This document shows, in pieces, positions 15,475 to 23,768 of a stretch of DNA of 47,271 nucleotides. Below the pieces are notes generated by a model. The model worked only from the letters and a program-made list of their open reading frames with translations, was not told the origin of the DNA and did no database searches. Every line of letters starts with the position of its first letter. Positions within the stretch are counted from its first letter, which is position 1. The stretch spans positions 1 through 47,271 of the forward strand of contig DGRE01000002.1 in the NCBI GenBank assembly GCA_002389905.1. Reading direction: 5' to 3'. This DNA comes from Hungatella sp. UBA4396. GTDB taxonomy: Bacteria; Bacillota; Clostridia; Lachnospirales; Lachnospiraceae. Both the position numbers and the translations under genes were made by a program.

Positions 15475-16755
15475 TTGGAATTCTTAGTACTCACTAAGGT
15501 GGGAGGCATTTTGGGGCCCTTTGCAACCGTTCTGGGTGTTATTATGGATTGGCTTTTTAAGCTGACCAGCACATTCGGAATCCAGAATATTGGTTTGTGT
15601 ATTATTTTATTTACTCTTGTGACAAAGCTTCTTATGTTTCCCCTTACGTTAAAGCAGCAAAGATCTTCCAAGCTGATGAGCGTTATGCAGCCGGAAATTT
15701 CTGCAGTTCAGGCTAAGTATAAGGGAAAGACAGACCAGGAGTCCATGAGAAGGCAGAATGTGGAGGTCCAGGCAATTTATGAAAAATACGGCACTTCCAT
15801 GACCGGTGGCTGTCTGCAGCTTGTCATCCAGATGCCCATTCTCTTTGCTTTGTATCAGGTTATTTACCATATTCCTGCTTATGTACAGAGCGTAAAAGCA
15901 GTATTTGAACATGTGGTTGTTAAAATTACTTCCCTTGGAATGGACCATGTGGGAATTTTAACTCAATTTTCCAGTGAAAATAAAATAAATACCAGCCGGA
16001 TTGGGGATTTAGCTACCAGCGACGGTATGGTTGACTTTTTATATCAGTTGAATCCGAGCCAGTGGAAGGCCCTCGAAGGACTGTTTCCCAGCGTTCAGGA
16101 TGTGATTTCCCAGGGTGCATCTCAGATTGAGCATATGAATTCCTTTTTGGGAATCAATCTGGCTTCCACTCCTTCCAGTGTTATATTTCCCCCTGGAGGC
16201 GGCTTCCAGTTAAGCTTTGCTCTCCTTATTCCTATTCTGGCCGGTTTAAGCCAGTGGTTCAGTGCAAGATTGATGACTGCTAACCAGCCTCAGAATGAAA
16301 ATACTGAAAATAATGCCATGGCCCAGTCCATGAAGAGCATGAACACGGTTATGCCTTTGATGTCCGTATTCTTCTGTTTCACCTTTGCTTCCGGTATCGG
16401 TATTTACTGGATTGCCTCCAGCGTGTTCCAGATCATCCAGCAGCTTGCTGTAAACAGCTATTTCAATAAGATTGATATGGATGAGATGATCAGGAAAAAT
16501 ATGGAGAAGGCCAATGCCAAGAGAGCGAAAAAGGGACTTCCTCCTCAGCAGGTTTCCCAGAACGCTACAGCTACCTTAAAGAATCTTCAGGCAGCCAATG
16601 AAAAGGCAGAGTCTGAGAAGAATGCCAGAAAAGAAAAGGCTAAAGTACAGGCTCAGGCTTCCAAAGATTATTATGACAGCGGATCTTCAGACCCTAACAG
16701 CATTTCGGCCAAGGCCCGTATGGTTCAGAAGTATAATGACAAGAACAGTAAATAG
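15475..16755 (+). CDS. yidC: Membrane protein insertase YidC/OxaA
   Basis: This 426-aa insertase helps hydrophobic proteins fold into the membrane. Core segments are LDWLFKLTS-like helix 1, GLCIILFTLVTKLLMFPLTLKQQ, a coiled hairpin, TGGCLQLVIQMPILFALYQVIY, LLIPILAGLSQWFSARLM, and ASGIGIYWIASSVFQIIQQL near 300-320. A long basic, alanine-rich tail follows, suited to ribosome contact. The start is TTG at 15475, with GAGGAGG 7 nt upstream. An insertion of about 70 residues between TM segments (around 140-220) is larger than in B. subtilis SpoIIIJ. Confidence 0.95.
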   Translation: MEFLVLTKVGGILGPFATVLGVIMDWLFKLTSTFGIQNIGLCIILFTLVTKLLMFPLTLKQQRSSKLMSVMQPEISAVQAKYKGKTDQESMRRQNVEVQAIYEKYGTSMTGGCLQLVIQMPILFALYQVIYHIPAYVQSVKAVFEHVVVKITSLGMDHVGILTQFSSENKINTSRIGDLATSDGMVDFLYQLNPSQWKALEGLFPSVQDVISQGASQIEHMNSFLGINLASTPSSVIFPPGGGFQLSFALLIPILAGLSQWFSARLMTANQPQNENTENNAMAQSMKSMNTVMPLMSVFFCFTFASGIGIYWIASSVFQIIQQLAVNSYFNKIDMDEMIRKNMEKANAKRAKKGLPPQQVSQNATATLKNLQAANEKAESEKNARKEKAKVQAQASKDYYDSGSSDPNSISAKARMVQKYNDKNSK

Positions 16756-16767
16756 GAGGGGTGACCT

Positions 16768-17445
16768 ATGGATATGATTACAGTTTCAGCAAAAACCGTT
16801 GACGAAGCGATTACAAAGGCATTGATCGAATTGGCTACAACCAGTGACCAGCTGGAGTATGAGGTTATTGAAAAGGGCAGTAATGGTATTCTGGGAATTA
16901 TCGGTACAAAACCGGCTGTCATCCGTGCAGGAAAGAAAAAGAAGCAGGAAGAAACCCTTGAGGAAAAGGCGGCAGCTTTTCTTTCTGATGTGTTCGGAGC
17001 TATGGATTTAAATGTCAGTCTGGATGTTTCCTTTCAGAAAGAAGAACGGGAGCTTTCCATTGATATGTCCAGTCAGGACATGGGTATCCTGATCGGCAAA
17101 AGAGGACAGACTCTGGATTCCCTCCAGTATCTGGTAAGCCTTGTTGTGAACAAGGAAAGCGAAGATTATATCCGGGTCAAGCTGGACACGGAAAATTACA
17201 GGGAGCGGAGAAAAGAAACTCTGGAAAACCTGGCTAAAAATATTGCTTACAAGGTGAAACGGACGAAACGCCCTGTTTCCCTGGAACCTATGAATCCCTA
17301 TGAAAGAAGGATCATCCATTCCGCCCTTCAGAATGACAAATCAGTCATTACCAGAAGTGAGGGAGAGGACCCTTTCCGCCACGTTGTTATTTCTTTGAAA
17401 AGGGATCATTTGAAAAAAGACCGGTATTATGAAAAAGATAAATAA
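16768..17445 (+). CDS. jag: RNA-binding protein Jag/KhpB (Jag-N, KH, R3H)
   Basis: This 225-aa protein has an N-terminal Jag domain (about 1-50, SAKTVDEAITKALIEL and EKGSNGILGIIGTKPA), a KH domain containing GKRGQTLDSLQYL (about 110-122) and a C-terminal R3H domain (RRIIHSALQNDKSVITRSEG). It binds RNA and is linked to cell elongation and division control in Gram-positives. It lies 12 bp after yidC. A stem-loop separates it from mnmE. Confidence 0.95.
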   Translation: MDMITVSAKTVDEAITKALIELATTSDQLEYEVIEKGSNGILGIIGTKPAVIRAGKKKKQEETLEEKAAAFLSDVFGAMDLNVSLDVSFQKEERELSIDMSSQDMGILIGKRGQTLDSLQYLVSLVVNKESEDYIRVKLDTENYRERRKETLENLAKNIAYKVKRTKRPVSLEPMNPYERRIIHSALQNDKSVITRSEGEDPFRHVVISLKRDHLKKDRYYEKDK

Positions 17446-17455
17446 GTAACACAAC

Positions 17456-17500
17456 AATGAGGGGTTGGGGCTGTCGCAAGGCACCCTCACCTCTTTTCTT
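17456..17500 (+). terminator. Imperfect stem-loop with T-rich tail between jag and mnmE
   Basis: GAGG near 17459 pairs with CCTC near 17492, with inner GTC/GGC pairing and a TTTTCTTAT tail. It is an imperfect hairpin that could act as a weak terminator or processing site inside the operon. Confidence 0.4.
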
Positions 17501-17520
17501 ATAGATTCAGGTGATTGAAT

Positions 17521-18900
17521 ATGAAAACGAATACAATAGCAGCCATCGCCACAGCTATGTCCAGTTCCGGAATCGGAATTGTGAGAATCAGCGGCGAAGA
17601 GGCATTTCCAATTATAGATAAAGTATTTAAAACAAAGGGAAAGAAGGAAAAAAAGCTTTCCGGGGAGCCATCCCATACCATCCATTACGGTTATATCTGT
17701 GATGGGGAAGAGGTGATTGACGAGGTTCTGGTGATGATGATGAAGGGGCCTAAAAGCTATACGGCTGAGGACACCATTGAAATTGACTGTCACGGGGGAG
17801 TTCTTGTAACAAAGAAGATTCTGGAAACTGTTTTAAAGCATGGAGCCAGACCGGCGGAGCCGGGAGAGTTTACCAAGAGGGCATTTTTAAACGGAAGGCT
17901 GGATTTATCCCAGGCGGAAGCTGTGATCGATGTGATTCATGCTAAAAATGATTATGCCTTAAAGTCTTCTGTCAGCCAGTTAGAAGGGGCTGTTTCAAAA
18001 AGAATCCGGGGGATGAGGGAAAAGATTCTCTATGAGATCGCTTTTTTGGAATCAGCTCTTGATGATCCGGAGCACATTTCTCTGGATGGGTATTCAGAAA
18101 AATTATCTGAGGTAATGAGGCCATTAAAGGAAGAACTGGAAGGTTTGATTAAGTCTGCGGATAATGGCAGGGTGCTTTCGGAAGGAATTGAAACAGTTAT
18201 TTTGGGAAAACCCAATGCAGGGAAATCTTCTCTTTTAAATGTTTTGGTGGGAGAGGAGAGGGCCATTGTAACTGATATTGCAGGAACCACCAGGGATACC
18301 TTAAAGGAACAGATAAGATTGGAGGATTTAAGCCTTCATGTGGTGGATACGGCAGGCATTCGGAACACCGGAGATGTGGTGGAAAAAATAGGGGTGGAGA
18401 AGGCCAGAAGTGCTGCCAAAGAGGCGGATTTGATTATTTACGTGGTAGATGGGTCATGTGCTCTGGATGAGAATGATAAAGAGATTACAGAGTTTATTAA
18501 GGACCGGAAGGCAGTTGTGCTTTTGAATAAAACTGATCTGGAGGCTGTTGTCACAGAAGAGGAATTGAGAAGTAAAACGGGACATAAAGTAATTTCTATT
18601 TCCGCCAGGGAACGGGTGGGGATAGAAGCTTTGGAGCATGAGATTAAATCCATGTTTTATCAGGGTGAAATCGACTTTAATGACCAGGTTTATATCACCA
18701 ATGTGCGCCATAAGAATGCTCTTTCAGAGGCATTAAAAAGTCTTTCCATGGTGGAACAGAGCATTGAAAATGGGATGCCGGAAGACTTTTATTCCATTGA
18801 TTTAATGGATGCTTATGAGGGTCTTGGAACCATCCTGGGAGAGTCGGTGGAAGAGGATTTAGTTAATGAAATATTCAGCAAGTTTTGTATGGGAAAATAG
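17521..18900 (+). CDS. mnmE: tRNA modification GTPase MnmE
   Basis: A 459-aa GTPase that works with MnmG to place the 5-carboxymethylaminomethyl group on wobble U34 of tRNAs. An N-terminal folate-binding domain (TIAAIATAMSSSGIGIVRISG) is followed by a helical domain with an inserted G domain: GKPNAGKSSLLN, DTAG, NKTD. The C-terminal CMGK motif is intact. ATG at 17521 with AGGTG 7 nt upstream is preferred to the TTG two codons earlier. It lies 30 bp before mnmG. Confidence 0.97.
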   Translation: MKTNTIAAIATAMSSSGIGIVRISGEEAFPIIDKVFKTKGKKEKKLSGEPSHTIHYGYICDGEEVIDEVLVMMMKGPKSYTAEDTIEIDCHGGVLVTKKILETVLKHGARPAEPGEFTKRAFLNGRLDLSQAEAVIDVIHAKNDYALKSSVSQLEGAVSKRIRGMREKILYEIAFLESALDDPEHISLDGYSEKLSEVMRPLKEELEGLIKSADNGRVLSEGIETVILGKPNAGKSSLLNVLVGEERAIVTDIAGTTRDTLKEQIRLEDLSLHVVDTAGIRNTGDVVEKIGVEKARSAAKEADLIIYVVDGSCALDENDKEITEFIKDRKAVVLLNKTDLEAVVTEEELRSKTGHKVISISARERVGIEALEHEIKSMFYQGEIDFNDQVYITNVRHKNALSEALKSLSMVEQSIENGMPEDFYSIDLMDAYEGLGTILGESVEEDLVNEIFSKFCMGK

Positions 18901-18930
18901 AAAGTTATGGATTTAGAGAGGAATAATAGC

Positions 18931-20877
18931 ATGCAGCATATAGAAGAATTTTACGATGTTGTGGTAGTGGGTGCCGGCCATGCCGGATGTGAGGCGGCTC
19001 TGGCCTGTGCCAGACTGGGGCTTGAAACCATTGTGTTTACCATAAGCGTTGACAGCATTGCATTGATGCCCTGTAACCCCAACATCGGAGGCAGCTCCAA
19101 GGGACATTTGGTCCGCGAACTGGATGCCCTTGGCGGGGAAATGGGAAAGGTGATTGACAAAACCTTTATTCAGTCCAAAATGCTGAACCAGTCCAAGGGG
19201 CCTGCGGTCCATTCTCTGAGGGCTCAGGCGGATAAAGCGGAGTATTCCAGGGCTATGAGAATGACCTTGGAACATACGGATCATCTGACCATCCGGCAGG
19301 CAGAGGTGTCGGAGATTATTGTGGAGGATGGAGTTTTAAAAGGTGTTAAGACATTTTCCGGGGCAACATACCGCTGTAAGGCTGCAGTACTGGCTACGGG
19401 AACTTATTTAAAGGCCAGATGTCTTTACGGGGAAGTGATCAATTATACGGGGCCTAACGGCCTTCAGGCGGCGAATCATCTGACGGAATCTCTGAAAGCC
19501 AATGGGATTGAAATATTCCGTTTTAAGACAGGAACTCCGGCCAGGGTGGATAGTAGGAGCATTGATTTTTCCAAGATGGAGGAACAGTTTGGGGATGAAA
19601 AGGTGGTTCCCTTTTCTTTTTCTACGGACCCGGCAGAGGTTCAGAAGGACCAGATATCCTGCTGGCTGACTTATACCAATGAAAAGACCCATGAGATCAT
19701 CAGGAATAATCTGGACCGTTCTCCTATGTATTCCGGGGCTATTGAGGGTACAGGGGCCAGGTATTGCCCATCCATAGAGGATAAGGTGGTGAAGTTCCCG
19801 GATAAGAACCGTCATCAGGTTTTTGTGGAGCCGGAGGGGCTTTCTACCAATGAAATGTACTTAGCCGGAATGTCAAGTTCTCTGCCTGAGGATGTCCAGC
19901 ATGCCATGTACCGGACTGTCCCGGGGCTTGAGAATGTGAAGATCGTCAGAAATGCCTATGCCATTGAATACGACTGCATTAATTCCATCCAGCTTGACGC
20001 AAGCCTGGAGTTTAAGGCTGTCAGAGGCTTATTCAGCGGAGGCCAGTTTAACGGAAGCTCCGGTTATGAGGAGGCGGCTGTCCAGGGATTTATGGCTGGT
20101 GTCAATGCCGCCATGAAGGTGCTGGGGCGGGAACCTAAGATTCTGGACCGTTCTCAGGCGTATATTGGAGTATTGATTGATGATCTGGTGACAAAGGAGA
20201 ATTTTGAGCCTTACCGGATGATGACCTCCAGAGCCGAATACAGGCTTTTGCTGCGCCAGGATAATGCAGACCTTCGTCTTATGGAAATTGGGTATGATAT
20301 TGGTTTAATCAGTCAGGAGCAGTATGACAGGCTTCTTTGGAAGAGAGAAGCCATTGAAGAAGAAATCAGGCGTCTGGAATCTACCAATATCGGAGCATCG
20401 AAAGAAGTTCAGGAATTTTTGGAGATAAATGGAAGCACTCCTTTGAAAACAGGAACTACTTTGGCAGAGCTGGTGCGAAGGCCGGAACTTGGGTATGTTA
20501 TGTTAACTAAAATTGATCAAAACAGGCCCCAGCTTCCCGAGGATGTGGCGGAGCAGGTTCAGATCAATATTAAGTACGACGGATACATCAGAAGGCAGAA
20601 GCAGCAAGTGTCTCACTATAAAAAGCTGGAGAATAAAAGGCTGGATGCTGATTTTGATTATTCTCAGGTGAAAAGTCTTAGAATTGAGGCTACCCAGAAG
20701 CTGAATCTATACAAGCCTTTATCCATTGGTCAGGCCTCCAGAATATCAGGAGTGTCTCCGGCAGATATTGCAGTATTGATGGTTCATTTGGAACAGTTTC
20801 GTCATCAGAAGGGATCAGAAAATAAGGTGAATTTGGCCTCAGGGCAAAGAGAGGACCCCTTGGGGGATGAAGAATGA
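18931..20877 (+). CDS. mnmG: tRNA uridine-5-carboxymethylaminomethyl modification enzyme MnmG
   Basis: A 648-aa FAD/NADH-dependent partner of MnmE. The FAD fingerprint GAGHAGCEAALACARLG opens the protein, and signature segments GPAVHSLRAQADKAEY, NIGGSSKGHLVRE and GSSGYEEAAVQG are present. ATG at 18931 has AGAGAGG 9 nt upstream; an ATG 8 codons earlier lacks a good site. The family core ends near SGVSPADIAVLMVHLEQF. The last ~18 residues are encoded by a copy of the dispersed double-hairpin repeat, extending the protein. Its end lies 10 bp before the rsmG start. Confidence 0.96.
   Translation: MQHIEEFYDVVVVGAGHAGCEAALACARLGLETIVFTISVDSIALMPCNPNIGGSSKGHLVRELDALGGEMGKVIDKTFIQSKMLNQSKGPAVHSLRAQADKAEYSRAMRMTLEHTDHLTIRQAEVSEIIVEDGVLKGVKTFSGATYRCKAAVLATGTYLKARCLYGEVINYTGPNGLQAANHLTESLKANGIEIFRFKTGTPARVDSRSIDFSKMEEQFGDEKVVPFSFSTDPAEVQKDQISCWLTYTNEKTHEIIRNNLDRSPMYSGAIEGTGARYCPSIEDKVVKFPDKNRHQVFVEPEGLSTNEMYLAGMSSSLPEDVQHAMYRTVPGLENVKIVRNAYAIEYDCINSIQLDASLEFKAVRGLFSGGQFNGSSGYEEAAVQGFMAGVNAAMKVLGREPKILDRSQAYIGVLIDDLVTKENFEPYRMMTSRAEYRLLLRQDNADLRLMEIGYDIGLISQEQYDRLLWKREAIEEEIRRLESTNIGASKEVQEFLEINGSTPLKTGTTLAELVRRPELGYVMLTKIDQNRPQLPEDVAEQVQINIKYDGYIRRQKQQVSHYKKLENKRLDADFDYSQVKSLRIEATQKLNLYKPLSIGQASRISGVSPADIAVLMVHLEQFRHQKGSENKVNLASGQREDPLGDEE
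20824..20868 (+). repeat. Dispersed double-hairpin repeat, copy 3 (within mnmG 3' end)
   Basis: AAGGTGAATTT, GGCCTCAGGGCAAAGA, GAGGACCCCTTGGGGGAT. It is translated in frame as the tail of MnmG (VNLASGQREDPLGD). It keeps both the GCC/GGC and CCCC/GGGG pairing potentials. Confidence 0.65.
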
Positions 20878-20887
20878 GGAATGGTGT

Positions 20888-21619
20888 ATGACAGAGATTT
20901 TTAAGGATAAGCTGGAGCAGGAATTGAGTTTATTATCTATAAAATTGGAAGAAAACCAATTGAATCAATTTTATAGTTATTTTGAATTGCTTGTAGAGTG
21001 GAATAAATTTATGAATCTGACCACTATTATTGAAATGGATGAGGTGATTACAAAGCATTTTGCAGACAGCTTGTCTTTGATCAAAGCGGTGGAAGATATT
21101 GATACTAAGGATTATAAAATGATTGATGTGGGGACGGGAGCTGGTTTTCCTGGAATCGCTCTGAAAATAGCATTTCCTGGTTTAAAAATTACTTTGATGG
21201 ATTCCTTAAATAAAAGGATTAAATTTTTAGACGAAGTCATAAAGAATTTGGGCCTTGATAATATAGAGGCCATCCATGGCAGGGCAGAGGATATGGGGAG
21301 AGATCCCCTCCATAGGGAACAGTATGATTTCTGTGTTTCCAGAGCAGTTGCTAATTTAAGTACCTTGTCTGAATATTGTATGCCTTTTGTAAAGGTAAAT
21401 GGAGCATTTATTCCTTATAAATCAGGGAAAATAGAAGAGGAGCTGAATGCTGCAAAACATGCTGTATTTTTGTTAGGCGGGAAGGTAGAAAGAGTGGAGA
21501 CATTTTTACTGCCTGGCACTGACGCAGAACGGTCTTTGGTAAAAATTGTCAAGAATCACGGTATCTCAAAGAAGTATCCCAGAAAAGCAGGGCTGCCTGC
21601 CAAAGACCCCTTAAGGTGA
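20888..21619 (+). CDS. rsmG: 16S rRNA (guanine527-N7)-methyltransferase RsmG
   Basis: A 243-aa SAM-dependent methyltransferase that methylates G527 in the 530 loop of 16S rRNA. Motif I is MIDVGTGAGFPGIALKIAFPG, followed by LMDSLNKRIKFLDEV, SRAVANLSTLSEYCMPF and YKSGK. The end KYPRKAGLPAKDPL is the family's usual terminus. ATG at 20888 has GAGG 8 nt upstream; an ATG 7 codons earlier overlaps mnmG. The TGA stop is supplied by the start of a repeat copy. A parS-based hairpin follows as terminator. Confidence 0.96.
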   Translation: MTEIFKDKLEQELSLLSIKLEENQLNQFYSYFELLVEWNKFMNLTTIIEMDEVITKHFADSLSLIKAVEDIDTKDYKMIDVGTGAGFPGIALKIAFPGLKITLMDSLNKRIKFLDEVIKNLGLDNIEAIHGRAEDMGRDPLHREQYDFCVSRAVANLSTLSEYCMPFVKVNGAFIPYKSGKIEEELNAAKHAVFLLGGKVERVETFLLPGTDAERSLVKIVKNHGISKKYPRKAGLPAKDPLR

Positions 21620-21656
21620 ATTTGTCTGTAGAGCAAAGAGAAGATCCCTTGGGGAT
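21613..21656 (+). repeat. Dispersed double-hairpin repeat, copy 4 (supplies rsmG stop)
   Basis: AAGGTGAATTT, GTCTGTAGAGCAAAGA, GAAGATCCCTTGGGGAT. The TGA inside GGTGAATTT is the stop codon of rsmG. It lies 789 bp from copy 3 in the same orientation. Confidence 0.65.
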
Positions 21657-21665
21657 AAAATAAAA

Positions 21666-21681
21666 TGTTTCACGTGAAACA
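21666..21681. other. parS: parS site 1
   Basis: Perfect 16-bp palindrome TGTTTCACGTGAAACA, the ParB/Spo0J binding site, about 1.3 kb from parA and 8 kb from oriC. Confidence 0.95.
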
Positions 21682-21712
21682 TCCGTTTGTGACAGGAATT
21701 CCTGTTTGTGGA

Positions 21713-21728
21713 TGTTTCACGTGAAACA
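21713..21728. other. parS: parS site 2
   Basis: Perfect TGTTTCACGTGAAACA, 47 bp from site 1; the two form the arms of a long hairpin. Confidence 0.95.
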
Positions 21729-21736
21729 TTATTTTT

Positions 21737-22684
21737 TTAAACAAAAAACATTTGAATGATATTGAACAGCTCGGAAGGGTTTTCCAACTGTGGAAAATAT
21801 TTGGAATTTTCTATGAGAGAACTTTCAATGGCTGGATTAAGATTCTGATACTCCTTTATAGTTTCTTCCATATTTTCCATGGAGCTTCCTCCAACAAGAT
21901 AAATACTGTTGTTGATCTTTTTTAATGCGTTGGAAATATTACATTTGGTATAGTTACATTTCACACTGGCATATAAGGACTTTGGTGATTCTCCCAGGTG
22001 CGCGGACTCATAATAAGTATCGATGAGAGAGGTCTTTACAGAATAAGGATTGAAGTAATTGGAAGTTAGTTCTTCTGTAATGGATTGCTTGCTAACGGCA
22101 ATATGGTAGAGCAGTGTTCCTAAAACAGGTAGGTCTAAAGTGAATTTATATACTTTTCCATGCTTATTGGGAATCTGACTGCAGGCCAGAAGAGTATCCG
22201 GATTAATGAGCATGACCTGATCAAAAAGCTCAGGGGAATTATTGCAGGCCATAGCAGCCAGAGAGGAGGAGGAACCGGATGCAATTACATTGGTCCTATG
22301 TCCTATTTCTGACTTAATAAAATCGGATATCATCTGCACGTAAAGATAATTTGTATAAGTCAAATCCGGCTTTTCAGAGCGTCCGCATCCAAGGAGATCC
22401 AGAGTGTATACGGTGTAATGATCTTTTAAATAATGAATCATTTGATTCCATTCATAGCCGCTGGAACAGACATTTAAATCGTGGATCAATAACAACGGTT
22501 TTCCGGAGCCTGTCTTTGTATAATGAATGTTGCCGAAACGCCATTTGTAGCAGAGTGATTTTGAATCTGCCAGCAGGTTTTTGGACAAGGCAGAAATTTT
22601 AACAAATTTATTTATGACAGCCGTAGCAGCAACAGAGCTGGCTGATAAGATAAGCAAAGTCAGTAATTTGTTCTTTGTTTTCAT
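21737..22684 (-). CDS. Membrane-anchored alpha/beta-hydrolase-fold protein
   Basis: This 315-aa protein has a hydrophobic N-terminal segment (LLTLLILSASSVAATAVI, about 7-24), a signal anchor or signal peptide, followed by an alpha/beta-hydrolase fold: GKPLLLIHDL, YTVYTLDLLGCGRSEKP and the nucleophile-elbow region ASGSSSSLAAM (135-145). The elbow reads G-S-S-S-S, with Ser in place of the final Gly. Near the C-terminus the usual GHxPxLExP is SKYFPQLENP, so the catalytic His appears to be lost (Tyr or Lys). It is minus-strand, between parS sites and against the local gene direction. Substrate is unknown; it may be non-catalytic. Confidence 0.8.
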   Translation of the reverse strand: MKTKNKLLTLLILSASSVAATAVINKFVKISALSKNLLADSKSLCYKWRFGNIHYTKTGSGKPLLLIHDLNVCSSGYEWNQMIHYLKDHYTVYTLDLLGCGRSEKPDLTYTNYLYVQMISDFIKSEIGHRTNVIASGSSSSLAAMACNNSPELFDQVMLINPDTLLACSQIPNKHGKVYKFTLDLPVLGTLLYHIAVSKQSITEELTSNYFNPYSVKTSLIDTYYESAHLGESPKSLYASVKCNYTKCNISNALKKINNSIYLVGGSSMENMEETIKEYQNLNPAIESSLIENSKYFPQLENPSELFNIIQMFFV

Positions 22685-22807
22685 AGGTTACCTCCTGAAG
22701 GAAATGATCTCTTCCTCCTATTATAATATAATCGATATATACTTACAACGGGAAACATATTAATTTATTCTTAAAACTTGGAAATGGATGGGTTTTATAT
22801 GGAAAAA

Positions 22808-22823
22808 TGTTTCACGTGAAACA
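22808..22823. other. parS: parS site 3
   Basis: Perfect TGTTTCACGTGAAACA in the 311-bp gap between the hydrolase gene and parA, about 170 bp before parA. Confidence 0.95.
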
Positions 22824-22880
22824 TTTTTTGATAATTTATGTATTTTTTACATAAAAACCATAGGAAAAAAAAATAAAATA

Positions 22881-22889
22881 TGCTATACT
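22881..22889 (+). promoter_or_regulatory. Candidate extended -10 promoter of parA
   Basis: TGCTATACT fits an extended -10 (TGnTATAAT); no clear -35 is seen. It lies about 107 bp before parA, with an inverted repeat in the intervening leader. Confidence 0.4.
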
Positions 22890-22936
22890 CTAGTCTGTAC
22901 TGCAATTTCCAATGTTATAACGGAAAGAAATATAAG

Positions 22937-22960
22937 GTTGAAATAAAATGATATTTCAAC
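22937..22960 (+). promoter_or_regulatory. Inverted repeat in the parA leader
   Basis: GTTGAAATA and TATTTCAAC, perfect 9-bp arms with a 6-nt loop, lie between the candidate promoter and the parA ribosome site. This could be an operator or an RNA hairpin. Confidence 0.4.
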
Positions 22961-22995
22961 TCTGAGTTTGTGAATCAACAGGATATGGAGGCAAA

Positions 22996-23766
22996 ATGGG
23001 AAGAATCATTGCGATAGCAAACCAGAAGGGCGGAGTGGGAAAGACGACCACTGCGATTAATTTATCCGCCTGTCTTGCGGAATCGGGACAGAAAGTATTG
23101 GCTGTGGACTTTGACCCACAGGGAAATGAAACCAGCGGACTGGGGGTTGAAAAAACCACCATGGAACGAACCGTCTACGATTTGCTGGTAGGAGATTGTG
23201 AAATTGAAGAATGCCTGATTACTAATGTTCAGGAAAATCTGGATTTGCTTCCTTCTGATGTGGATTTAGCAGGTGCTGAAATTGAATTGCTGGAGATCGA
23301 AAACAAGGAAAGACTGCTCAAAACATATCTTGAAAAAATCAAGAAAAACTATGATTTTATCATCATAGATTGTCCTCCGTCATTGAACCTGCTGACGATC
23401 AATGCTTTAACAGCCGCAAATACCGTATTAGTACCAATTCAATGTGAATATTATGCTTTAGAGGGTTTGAGTCAGGTCTTAAAAACTGTAAATCTGGTAA
23501 AAAAGAAATTAAATCCTTCTCTTGAAATGGAAGGTGTAGTTTTTACAATGTATGATGCCAGGACAAACCTTTCTCTGGAGGTTGTGGAAAGCGTAAAGAA
23601 CAATTTAAATCAAAACATTTATAAAACCATTATTCCCAGAAATGTAAGGCTGGCTGAAGCGCCCAGCCATGGGATGCCCATCAACTTATATGATTCCAGG
23701 TCAGCAGGAGCGGAAAGCTACCGATTGCTGGCTGCAGAAGTAATAAGCAGAGGAGAAGAAGTCTAA
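22996..23766 (+). CDS. parA: Chromosome partitioning ATPase ParA/Soj
   Basis: A 256-aa deviant Walker ATPase. KGGVGKTTT (about 10-18) is the P-loop with signature lysine, DFDPQGNETSGLG is the A' region, and FIIIDCPPSLNLLTINAL is Walker B. Length matches chromosomal Soj. It acts with ParB and parS in origin segregation and modulates DnaA. TGGAGGC precedes the ATG. It is 2 bp from parB. Confidence 0.97.
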   Translation: MGRIIAIANQKGGVGKTTTAINLSACLAESGQKVLAVDFDPQGNETSGLGVEKTTMERTVYDLLVGDCEIEECLITNVQENLDLLPSDVDLAGAEIELLEIENKERLLKTYLEKIKKNYDFIIIDCPPSLNLLTINALTAANTVLVPIQCEYYALEGLSQVLKTVNLVKKKLNPSLEMEGVVFTMYDARTNLSLEVVESVKNNLNQNIYKTIIPRNVRLAEAPSHGMPINLYDSRSAGAESYRLLAAEVISRGEEV

Positions 23767-23768
23767 AT

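Larger units (their letters stand above)
21664..21730. terminator. Bidirectional terminator built from two parS sites
   Basis: Arms 21664-21684 and 21710-21730 are perfect 21-bp reverse complements, each containing a full parS. An inner CAGGAATTCCTG palindrome caps the loop. The plus side is followed by TTATTTTTTT and the minus side by TTTTATTTTAT, so it can end both rsmG and the facing hydrolase transcript. Confidence 0.75.

Noticed and set aside
15087..15671. 194-codon minus-strand ORF across rnpA/yidD/yidC
   Set aside because: Antisense to three clearly conserved genes; composition is a frame shadow with no family resemblance.
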